A stretch of DNA of 8,737 bases from Anaerolineales bacterium Chloro_02 (lineage in GTDB: Bacteria > Chloroflexota > Anaerolineae > Anaerolineales > Anaerolineaceae): positions 1-8,737 of the forward strand of contig LUZV01000235.1 in assembly GCA_001603765.1 (NCBI GenBank), written 5' to 3'. The notes below the pieces were generated by a model. The model searched no databases, was not told the DNA's origin, and saw only the letters and a list, made by a program, of their open reading frames with translations. The position numbers and the translations under genes were made by a program. Below are positions 1 to 5,660 of the stretch, piece after piece (position 1 is the first letter of the stretch; each line of letters begins with the position of its first letter).

Positions 1-644
1 TGGCGATAAAGTTCACGAAATCGTTCAAGCGAGCTTTGAGTGGTTCCATGGTCGGTGTCACGTCCTTTTTCATGCCAGGCTTTGAGAATAGCCTGCACGT
101 ATTTCCAGTTCCTGATGTTGCGGGTAACCGCTTCCTGCATAGCTTCACGCAGCCAGTCTTCGGGATAGGCGGTCGCGTCCGCTTTGAGCATCTCGGCGAC
201 CATCGGCGTCAGAGGACCGATGTTTTGTTCGTAGAGGGTGAAGATATTGGGCTTGTCGGAGCTGGGCAGAGGGTTGGCGGCTTTGATCTCATCCACAGAG
301 AGGCTGCCGTTCCGGAGTGCTTCAAAGCGGCGTTTGCCTTCCGGGGTGGAAGGGAAGAGCCAAACTGGTTGAGGCAGGGTTTGGGCACCCTCGGGGAAAG
401 GCAGCAGCAGCTGCTCTTCAAGCAGTTCAGCCAGCGCTTGCTGCCAGCGAGACTGATCATCCCCGGGCATATGGTCGAGAACGATAAACAGCTCAGCCAT
501 GTCTGGCAGGGTTTCTTGTTGGCTCAACAGCTCAAAATAACCCAAAAGCAGCAAAATGGCGTCTGAGCTGAGCCCATTACAGCGCGCGATGAAGCTTGCC
601 GGCAAGTTGATTTTCACAAAGTTTTCAGAAAAAGCGCTGCTCAA
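1..644 (-). CDS. DnaD-domain primosome-type protein (partial, 3' end beyond left edge)
   Basis: Reading the complement leftwards from about 644 gives an open frame of about 214 codons that reaches the window edge without a stop. Residues about 135-195 match the DnaD/DnaB_2 domain of primosome proteins: a YEQNIG motif (138-143), then LTPMVAEML, YPEDWLREA and NWKYVQAILKAW (179-190). Residues about 20-95 (SDAILLLLGYFELL, LAELLEEQLLLPF) look like the preceding winged-helix region. DnaD-type proteins act in replication initiation or restart and help load the replicative helicase, which fits the dnaB gene ending 20 nt upstream. The start is uncertain because there is no in-frame ATG. I chose TTG at 644, preceded by GAAGGGA; GTG at 617 is the alternative but would cut into the conserved FVKINLP segment. 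A loader ATPase may follow beyond the edge, but that cannot be seen. Family confidence is high, exact function moderate. Confidence 0.85.
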   Translation of the reverse strand, partial: MSSAFSENFVKINLPASFIARCNGLSSDAILLLLGYFELLSQQETLPDMAELFIVLDHMPGDDQSRWQQALAELLEEQLLLPFPEGAQTLPQPVWLFPSTPEGKRRFEALRNGSLSVDEIKAANPLPSSDKPNIFTLYEQNIGPLTPMVAEMLKADATAYPEDWLREAMQEAVTRNIRNWKYVQAILKAWHEKGRDTDHGTTQSSLERFRELYR

Positions 645-664
645 TGGCTGCTTTGTCCCTTCAG

Positions 665-2023
665 TTAATCCACTAAGACTTTGTCGCTAAACATTGCAAG
701 TTTTTCGACAAAGACCAGTTCAATCCCGCTATGGGTTGGACCGTTGCGGTGTTTGGCAACGATCAGTTTGGCGATATTGTGCAGCGGGCTGTCTTCTTTC
801 ATCTGCTCAGGGCGGTTGATGAAGAGCACAATGTCGGCATCCTGTTCCAATGAGCCGGATTCGCGCAAATCGGAGAGGACGGGCGTTTTATCCTGCCGTT
901 GTTCCACCGCGCGCGAAAGCTGCGCGGCTGCCATCACAGGGACGTTGAGGTCGCGCGCTAAAACCTTCAGGTAGCGAGAGATATAGGAGACTTCCTGCAC
1001 GCGGTTTTCCGCGCGGGTATCGCCAGACATCAGCTGCAGGTAATCCACAATCACCAGATCAAGCCCGATTTCCATTTGCATGCGGCGGCATTTGGTGCGC
1101 ATCTGAAGCGGCGTGATCGCGGGTGTATCGTCAATGAAAATGCGCGATTCCGAAAGCACACCCAGTGAATGAACCACATTCTGGGCTTCGGAATCGCTGA
1201 GTTTGGCGGAGCGGAGCTTCTGCGAATCGATGCTTGTATCCTGGGCGACCATGCGCTGGATGAGCTGCTCGGCTGACATTTCGAGCGTGAAAAAGGCAAC
1301 ATTGCGTTTGAGTGCCAGGCCGACGTGCTTGGCAACGCCGATCATAAAGCCCGTTTTGCCCATCCCGGGGCGACCTGCCACGATGATCAGGTCCGAACGC
1401 TGCAGACCGTCGAGAGCTCTATCAACCGATTTAAGACCGGTTTCGAGCCCGGTTGTTCCTTCAGCTCCGGCGTTGAGCAGCAGGCGTTCAAGATATTCGG
1501 ATGCTCCTTGGGAAATTGGCACCAGGTCGCGTTTGTAGCGCTCCTGGCTGACGCCAAAAATCGCCTTTTCGGCATCGGAAATGACATTGTCCACAACTGT
1601 GTCTTTGCGGTAAGCCAGTTTGGCGATGTCGTTGGCGGCGCTCACCAGGCGCCGGCGGACAGCGAGCGCGCTGATATTGCGGGCATAGGATTCGGCATGT
1701 TGAGAAGACGGCACGCGGTTGGTAAGCGAAATAAGGTAGTCTAACCCGCCAACATCCTCAAAATGCCCGCTCGATTCGAGCGCCTCTTTTACTGTCAGGA
1801 CGTCAAAATCGCTGTCGGATTTGAAAAGCTCAGCGAACGCTTCCCAAATCCAGCGGTTGCGGTGGAGGTAGAAATCCTCCGCGTTGACCAGAGGCGCGGC
1901 GTCAACATAGGCATCAGGCGTAATCAGAACAGACCCAATCAGAGCTTCTTCCATGTCCCGGTCGAAGAGCTGAGTGGTATCGGCGCTGGCTGGCGCGGCG
2001 TAAAAATCAGGTTGATCGCTCAC
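665..2023 (-). CDS. dnaB: Replicative DNA helicase DnaB
   Basis: The product is a 452-residue hexameric 5'-3' helicase that unwinds DNA at the replication fork; the length is normal for DnaB. The N-terminal primase-interacting domain (about 17-125) begins LFDRDMEEALIGSVL, the usual DnaB opening. The RecA-like ATPase domain (about 190-452) has Walker A GRPGMGKT (217-224), a catalytic-Glu segment FFTLEMS (244-250), Walker B LVIVDYLQLM (323-332), the family signature LSDLRESGSLEQDAD (383-397), and KHRNGPT (424-430) carrying the arginine-finger region. After GPT the usual Gly is His, a mild deviation. No intein is present. The start is GTG at 2023-2021, supported by AGAGGTGG six nt upstream. This Shine-Dalgarno abuts the stop codon of the upstream BFN gene, so translation is probably coupled. 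The gene is the second of three in the minus-strand operon. Confidence 0.97.
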   Translation of the reverse strand: MSDQPDFYAAPASADTTQLFDRDMEEALIGSVLITPDAYVDAAPLVNAEDFYLHRNRWIWEAFAELFKSDSDFDVLTVKEALESSGHFEDVGGLDYLISLTNRVPSSQHAESYARNISALAVRRRLVSAANDIAKLAYRKDTVVDNVISDAEKAIFGVSQERYKRDLVPISQGASEYLERLLLNAGAEGTTGLETGLKSVDRALDGLQRSDLIIVAGRPGMGKTGFMIGVAKHVGLALKRNVAFFTLEMSAEQLIQRMVAQDTSIDSQKLRSAKLSDSEAQNVVHSLGVLSESRIFIDDTPAITPLQMRTKCRRMQMEIGLDLVIVDYLQLMSGDTRAENRVQEVSYISRYLKVLARDLNVPVMAAAQLSRAVEQRQDKTPVLSDLRESGSLEQDADIVLFINRPEQMKEDSPLHNIAKLIVAKHRNGPTHSGIELVFVEKLAMFSDKVLVD

Positions 2024-2035
2024 AATGCCACCTCT

Positions 2036-2599
2036 TTATTGGTCGGGATCATCTTCCGAAGGGTTGTCGTCGGGTTTCTCGTCGTCGGAATTATCTTTGC
2101 CGAGCTGACCGAGAAAATCCTCAAAAATGTCAAGATCAGCATCCAAATCCGGCGTTTCCGTCTCTTCAATTTCAGTAAGCGGCAAGACGTCTTCGGGGGA
2201 GATGCCAACTTCCGTGAGGATGTCTTCATTTACAAAGATCGGAATTTTTGCGCGGATGGCAAGCGCGATCCCATCAGAGGGTCGGCAATCCACAATTTTG
2301 CGGACGCCGTTTTGCTCGAGTACCAGGTTAGCGAAAAAAGTATCATTTTGGAGATTAATGATCTCGCAGCTTTCAAGGTTGATATCAAGTGCTTTTAAAA
2401 CTGAAAGCAGCAGATCGTGCGTCAGAGGTCGGGCTAACACCACGCCCTGAAGCGCGATTGTGATGGAATCTGTTTCGGGCACTCCCATCCAAATCGGGAG
2501 ATAGCGTTCGGTATTCTTTTCTTTGAGCACCGTGATACGATCTTGGTTTGTGAGGCTGACACGGATGCTATCGATAATGCACTCGACCATTCTTCCCAT
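2036..2599 (-). CDS. Bifunctional nuclease (BFN/DUF151) family protein
   Basis: The product is a 187-residue protein with one BFN domain (about 4-140). Family landmarks are LPIWMGVPETDSI (34-46), RPLTHDLL (57-64) and DCRPSDGIALAIRAKIPIFV (104-123). Members of this family have been described as having DNase/RNase activity, but the physiological role in most bacteria is unknown. The last 45 residues are a low-complexity, strongly acidic tail (for example DLDADLDIFEDF, then DDEKPDDNPSEDDPD), probably disordered. It is the first gene of the operon leading into dnaB, 12 nt from the GTG start of that gene, which suggests co-expression with replication functions. The ATG at 2599 follows GGGTGA; ATG at 2590, three codons later, is an alternative but its GGGAAG is too close. 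Family assignment is secure, enzymatic activity is only inferred from the family. Confidence 0.92.
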   Translation of the reverse strand: MGRMVECIIDSIRVSLTNQDRITVLKEKNTERYLPIWMGVPETDSITIALQGVVLARPLTHDLLLSVLKALDINLESCEIINLQNDTFFANLVLEQNGVRKIVDCRPSDGIALAIRAKIPIFVNEDILTEVGISPEDVLPLTEIEETETPDLDADLDIFEDFLGQLGKDNSDDEKPDDNPSEDDPDQ

Positions 2600-2640
2600 A
2601 ATTCACCCATTCTATCTGTTTCTGTTGCGATGTAAGATTG

Positions 2641-2668
2641 ATTCTAACATGTAAGTCTAATGAATCAA
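2641..2668 (-). promoter_or_regulatory. Predicted extended -10 promoter of the BFN-dnaB-dnaD operon
   Basis: On the minus strand a -35-like TTGATT (2668-2663) is followed, after a 16-nt spacer, by -10 TAGAAT (2646-2641), with an extended TG one base before the -10 (TGTTAGAAT). It predicts a start near 2634 and a leader of about 35 nt before the BFN ATG. It matches the sigma-70 consensus; there is no experimental support. Confidence 0.6.
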
Positions 2669-2690
2669 CTTAGCGAACCTTAAAACATTG

Positions 2691-2724
2691 AGGAAAAAAG
2701 TTCCCCAAAAATCCAAATTTTCCT
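2691..2724. promoter_or_regulatory. Dyad AGGAAAA-N20-TTTTCCT upstream of the regulator promoter
   Basis: AGGAAAA (2691-2697) and its exact inverse TTTTCCT (2718-2724) are separated by 20 nt. The right half overlaps the position where the -35 box of the plus-strand promoter would lie, so this could be an operator in the divergent dnaB/regulator region. The arms are AT-rich and short, so chance is possible. Confidence 0.25.
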
Positions 2725-2735
2725 GTACAATCGAC

Positions 2736-2741
2736 TATAAT
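2736..2741 (+). promoter_or_regulatory. Predicted -10 box of the regulator gene promoter
   Basis: A perfect TATAAT sits at 2736-2741. No good -35 hexamer is seen 16-18 nt upstream (CCAAAT at 2713-2718), so activation by a bound protein is possible. The predicted transcription start is near 2748, giving a leader of about 75 nt before the TTG start at 2823. This argues against the longer reading frame that opens at 2688. Confidence 0.5.
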
Positions 2742-2808
2742 AAGATCCTAAGGGCAGGTTGCAGCAGAGAACACAGCTTTGGGGTTTTTTGTAGTGTCGT
2801 TGTTGATT

Positions 2809-2816
2809 GGAAGAGG
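2809..2816 (+). promoter_or_regulatory. Ribosome binding site deciding the TTG start of the regulator
   Basis: GGAAGAGG lies six nt before TTG at 2823. The frame is open from TTG at 2688, but that start has no Shine-Dalgarno, precedes the predicted promoter, and would add 45 residues with no resemblance to a receiver domain. The receiver fold (ETIQVLLVEG) begins five residues after the TTG at 2823. Confidence 0.65.
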
Positions 2817-2822
2817 CTTGCG

Positions 2823-3491
2823 TTGCAGACAGCAGAAACAATACAAGTATTATTAGTTGAAGGCAAACGGAAATTGTCTGTCTGTTTTGCGTCTGACCTT
2901 GAAAAAAAGGGCTATCAGCTAATGGTGGTGGATAGCGGCAGCAAAGGCTTGGAAGCGCTTAAGCGTTTCTCGCCTGACGCGATCATAATCAATGCCGCGT
3001 CACTGCGCACGAATGGTCTGCGGCTGGTGAATTGGTTCCACAATAGTGTCCCGAATATCCCCATTTGCCTGATCGTGGCGGAAGATGAGCCGACTGTGGA
3101 AGCCGAAGACGTTACCTTCTTCCTGAGGCTGCCTTTTACGGTACAGAAACTGGCAAATCGCCTCCGAACTCTTGAGAAAAACTCACATAAAAGCATTATC
3201 GTGCGGGGAGAACTAACGCTCAATTCCGACAGCCGGGTTGCCGTCTTCAGAAACAAAGAGATCCATCTGACGCCGCGCATGACCATCCTCTTAGAGAAGA
3301 TGATGGAAAAACCTGGGGAGATCCTCACCAGGGAAGCACTGTTCAAGTCGGTTTGGGATACCGATTATGTTGAAGACACGCGCACGCTGGATGTACACAT
3401 CAGCTGGCTGCGCCAGGCGCTGGAAGATGATCCGCGCCACCCGGAATTGATTAAAACCATTCGCGGCAAAGGTTATCTGCTAAAAGTTTGA
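2823..3491 (+). CDS. OmpR/PhoB-type transcription factor with degenerate (pseudo-)receiver
   Basis: With the TTG start the product has 222 residues, the normal size of a two-domain response regulator. Residues about 126-222 form a clear OmpR/PhoB winged helix: LTPRMTILLEKMMEKPGEILTR, then TRTLDVHISWLRQAL and IKTIRGKGYLL. Residues about 6-118 have the receiver layout but lack its chemistry. The acidic pair after beta-1 is EG (13-14), the phosphoacceptor Asp is Asn57 (PDAIIINAAS), and the Lys before Pro-Phe is Leu103 (RLPF). Phosphorylation as in a canonical two-component system is therefore unlikely. It probably binds DNA constitutively or responds to another signal. No histidine kinase gene is adjacent. 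It is transcribed divergently from the dnaB operon, with about 220 bp between the two starts, so it may act on its own promoter or on the operon, which is inference only. Confidence 0.9.
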   Translation: MQTAETIQVLLVEGKRKLSVCFASDLEKKGYQLMVVDSGSKGLEALKRFSPDAIIINAASLRTNGLRLVNWFHNSVPNIPICLIVAEDEPTVEAEDVTFFLRLPFTVQKLANRLRTLEKNSHKSIIVRGELTLNSDSRVAVFRNKEIHLTPRMTILLEKMMEKPGEILTREALFKSVWDTDYVEDTRTLDVHISWLRQALEDDPRHPELIKTIRGKGYLLKV

Positions 3492-3587
3492 TGCGCTTAG
3501 GCATGACGAGCAGTCACTGTAAATCCCAAAATTGAATTAATTGATCACTATACCCTGTTTCGAGGGCACATACAGTTGTGTTCCAGA

Positions 3588-3606
3588 TGACGAATCTCTT
3601 TTTTTG
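3588..3606 (+). terminator. Weak candidate terminator after the regulator gene
   Basis: A four-base-pair stem AGAT...ATCT is followed by a run of Ts ending at 3605. It is about 95 nt downstream of the regulator stop. The stem is too short and AT-rich to be convincing; it is listed because no better plus-strand terminator precedes the one at 3706-3738. Confidence 0.2.
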
Positions 3607-3666
3607 TAGGGAACGCGGCTTGTACCGTTCCACTTCACACCCCGAACGGCGCAAGGCCGTTCCCTA
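3607..3666. repeat. REP-like imperfect inverted repeat
   Basis: The left arm at 3607-3630 begins TAGGGAACG and ends ACCGTTC. The right arm at 3644-3666, read on the other strand, begins TAGGGAACG and ends GCCGTTC. The two arms align along 23-24 nt with one indel and a few mismatches, separated by 13 nt. CCGTTC/GAACGG also pairs around the centre. The structure resembles a REP or miniature palindromic element between convergent genes. No coding capacity is seen in 3492-3705. Confidence 0.65.
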
Positions 3667-3705
3667 CGGCAAATGAGCAACTTGGTCTTGTTGAAATTTA
3701 ACAAG

Positions 3706-3738
3706 AAAACACCTCTGTGAAGCACACAGAGGTGTTTT
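3706..3738. terminator. Strong bidirectional rho-independent terminator
   Basis: A perfect 14-bp stem (AAAACACCTCTGTG at 3706-3719 with its inverse at 3725-3738) closes a five-base loop. It gives a T tract on both strands: GTGTTTTT on plus and GTGTTTTC on minus. It lies 15 nt beyond the stop codon of the mmdB-like gene and also faces the convergent regulator gene, so it should end both transcripts. Confidence 0.9.
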
Positions 3739-3752
3739 TGGTTCGTCAATTC

Positions 3753-4874
3753 TTAATGAATAAATCCGTAAACCAATGCCAACAACACACCGCCAGCGAT
3801 CACGCTGCCCAACTGCCCGGCGGTATTAGATCCCATGGCATGCATCAGGATGAAGTTGGAGGGGTCTTCCTCAAGCGCCATCTTCGCGCTCAATCTGCCA
3901 GCCATCGGAAACGCTGAAATGCCGCAAGCACCAACCAGGGGGTTGACCTTGCCGCGGGTGATAACTGCCATCAGCTTGCCAAATAATAAGCCGGCAATGG
4001 TATCGACAATGAACGCCAGCATACCGAGCGCCAAAATCTTAAGCGTGCTGAGATTCAGAAAGTTCTGCCCGGTCATGGTGGACCCGATCGCAAGCCCCAG
4101 GAAGAGGGTCGCGATATTGATCAGCTCGTTCTGCGACATTTTGCTCAGGCGGTCCACTACCAGCGCTTCTCGCAGCAGGTTGCCGAGCATCAGCGCTGCC
4201 ATCAGCGGGGCGGCATCCGGCGCGACCAGCGCAACCAACAAGGTTACGATGATGGGGAAGAGCACCAGCGTGAGGCGCGAAACCGGCTTTGGGGAATATT
4301 CCATGCGGATCAGGCGTTCTTTACGGGTGGTCATCAGCTTCATGATGGGAGGCTGGATGATCGGGATCAGGCTCATATAGGAATAAGCCGCCACGGCAAT
4401 GGGCGCGATCAGGTTAGGCGCCAGGCGTTCGCCAACAAAGATCGCCGTTGGTCCGTCGATTGCCCCGATGGAGCCGATCGCCGCTGCTTCTTTTAGCGGG
4501 AAACCCAGAACGATTGCCAGAAGGAGCGTGAAGTAGATGCCAAACTGCCCCGCCGCGCCGAGTAGCACCAGGCTGGGCTGCGAAAGCAGCGGGCTGAAGT
4601 CGATCATCGCGCCAACGCCAATGAAAATCAGCAGCGGGAAAAGCTCGGTTTTAATACCGGCATCATAAATAACCTTCATAAAACCGATTTCGTTGGACAT
4701 GCCGAGGTTTGCCAAAAGGCAGCCAAACCCAATCGGCAGCAGCAGCACCGGCTCGTATTCCTTCCAGATTGCCAGGTAGATCAGCACCAGCGACACCAGG
4801 ATCATGATGGCGTTCAGGTACGTGAAGCTGACGAAGCCTTTGGAAAGTTCTGTGAAGAGTTGGGTAAAGTCCAT
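3753..4874 (-). CDS. mmdB: Na+-translocating decarboxylase beta subunit (methylmalonyl-CoA decarboxylase type)
   Basis: The product is a 373-residue integral membrane protein of the OadB/GcdB/MmdB family with about ten hydrophobic segments. It takes the carboxyl group from carboxybiotin, decarboxylates it and couples this to Na+ export. The two family signature regions are present. The first is GSIGAIDGPTAIFVGE (134-149), with Asp140 matching the essential membrane Asp (Asp203 in Klebsiella OadB). The second is NPLVGACGISAFPMAGR (311-327), where Asn311, Gly315 and Ser320 keep the N-x3-G-x4-S spacing of the known Na+-site residues. The ATG at 4874 has TAGGAG five nt upstream, overlapping the stop of the biotin-carrier gene. 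It is the last gene of the operon, followed by a strong terminator. Family assignment is secure; the beta subunit alone does not show which acid is decarboxylated, so that call rests on the operon. Confidence 0.93.
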   Translation of the reverse strand: MDFTQLFTELSKGFVSFTYLNAIMILVSLVLIYLAIWKEYEPVLLLPIGFGCLLANLGMSNEIGFMKVIYDAGIKTELFPLLIFIGVGAMIDFSPLLSQPSLVLLGAAGQFGIYFTLLLAIVLGFPLKEAAAIGSIGAIDGPTAIFVGERLAPNLIAPIAVAAYSYMSLIPIIQPPIMKLMTTRKERLIRMEYSPKPVSRLTLVLFPIIVTLLVALVAPDAAPLMAALMLGNLLREALVVDRLSKMSQNELINIATLFLGLAIGSTMTGQNFLNLSTLKILALGMLAFIVDTIAGLLFGKLMAVITRGKVNPLVGACGISAFPMAGRLSAKMALEEDPSNFILMHAMGSNTAGQLGSVIAGGVLLALVYGFIH

Positions 4875-4882
4875 ACCGGCTC

Positions 4883-5299
4883 CTATGCCTCAAACGTGAA
4901 GAGGGGCTGGTTGTGCTTCACCGAATCGCCCGCGCTGACGTTTACCCGCGCGATGACGCCATCGCGGTCGGAACGAATCGCGTTTTTCATTTTCATCGCT
5001 TCCAATGTGCAAACCTGCTGCCCAACCTTCACCGACTGACCGGCTTCCACGTCGATCGCCACGATCACCCCGGGCAAAGGAGCGTTCAGCGTCAGACCGC
5101 TGGCGGATGCCGCAGGCGCGGCTGGAGCAGGCGCGGATGCAGCCACAACCTGAGGAGCGGCTGGTCTTACCGCGGCGCCTTGCGCTTCGGGGTAGACCTG
5201 GTAGAGTTTGCCGTCGACCTCTGCCTGGACAGGGTTGCTGTGGATGTCTTTAATGGTGACGTTATAAATTTTTCCTTCAATTTCGACTTTGATAATCAT
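4883..5299 (-). CDS. mmdC: Biotin carboxyl carrier subunit (gamma) of the decarboxylase
   Basis: The product is a 138-residue biotin carrier. A short N-terminal beta region (1-40, MIIKVEIEGKIYNVTI) is followed by a flexible Ala/Pro-rich linker (about 42-67) and a biotinyl domain (68-138). The biotinylation motif EAMKM is at 100-104, with Lys103 the expected attachment site, placed as usual about 35 residues from the C-terminus. The linker would let biotin swing between the cytoplasmic carboxyltransferase and the membrane beta subunit. The ATG overlaps the TGA of the preceding delta gene as ATGA (5296-5299), and AGAGGA lies a few nt upstream, so translation is probably coupled. The next gene starts 8 nt after the stop. 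A holocarboxylase synthetase (BirA) would be needed and is not in the window. Confidence 0.94.
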   Translation of the reverse strand: MIIKVEIEGKIYNVTIKDIHSNPVQAEVDGKLYQVYPEAQGAAVRPAAPQVVAASAPAPAAPAASASGLTLNAPLPGVIVAIDVEAGQSVKVGQQVCTLEAMKMKNAIRSDRDGVIARVNVSAGDSVKHNQPLFTFEA

Positions 5300-5649
5300 G
5301 CGCTTCGTCCTCTGTTAGACTGTCGCGCGATCTGCTGCGCGCGACCTGCGGCGAGCCAGGTGCTGCCGGTTTGGATGGATTGGGTGTCGGTCACAAAAGC
5401 GGGTTTTGGAGCGGCACTCAGTGCGTAAGCCACGGCTATCGCGGCGGCGAGCTCAGAGGCATCGCCAGCGGCGGTTTCGAGTATGGGTTCGGTGGAGAGG
5501 AGCTCAGCTTCTTCAGCTTCTTCTTCCTCCGAATTGTTCGTGATCCTGACGAGGAGCGCCATAATGCCCCAGAGCAGGATGATCATCGCGAACACGATGC
5601 CCATGCCGATGGCCGTAATCAATAAGCCTTGCTTCAGAATTTCTAACAT
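5296..5649 (-). CDS. mmdD: Small membrane subunit (delta, OadG family) of the Na+-pump decarboxylase
   Basis: The product is a 117-residue protein with one N-terminal transmembrane helix (about 8-34, LLITAIGMGIVFAMIILLWGIM being its core). After it come a Glu-rich stretch (41-49), a linker and a C-terminal segment AAAIAVAYALS (68-78) with a final STWLAAGR (96-103), typical of the OadG/MmdD delta/gamma subunits. This subunit is thought to anchor the carboxyltransferase to the membrane beta subunit and stabilise the complex. The ATG at 5649 follows GGGGGCAGGA and begins 11 nt after the stop of the carboxyltransferase gene. It overlaps the biotin-carrier gene by 4 nt. Such proteins are poorly conserved in sequence; the call rests on topology, the conserved tail and operon position. 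Confidence 0.87.
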   Translation of the reverse strand: MLEILKQGLLITAIGMGIVFAMIILLWGIMALLVRITNNSEEEEAEEAELLSTEPILETAAGDASELAAAIAVAYALSAAPKPAFVTDTQSIQTGSTWLAAGRAQQIARQSNRGRSA

Positions 5650-5660
5650 ATCCTGCCCCC

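Noticed and set aside
36..566. Plus-strand open frame of 176 codons
   Set aside because: It lies antisense to the DnaD-domain gene, whose frame has clear family motifs. The plus-strand product resembles nothing and lacks a ribosome binding site.
1763..2398. Plus-strand open frame of 211 codons across the dnaB/BFN junction
   Set aside because: It is antisense to two well-supported genes and spans their boundary; it is a by-product of their codon use.
2688..2822. 45-residue N-terminal extension of the regulator
   Set aside because: There is no Shine-Dalgarno before TTG at 2688, a TATAAT box lies inside it, and receiver-like sequence begins only after TTG at 2823.
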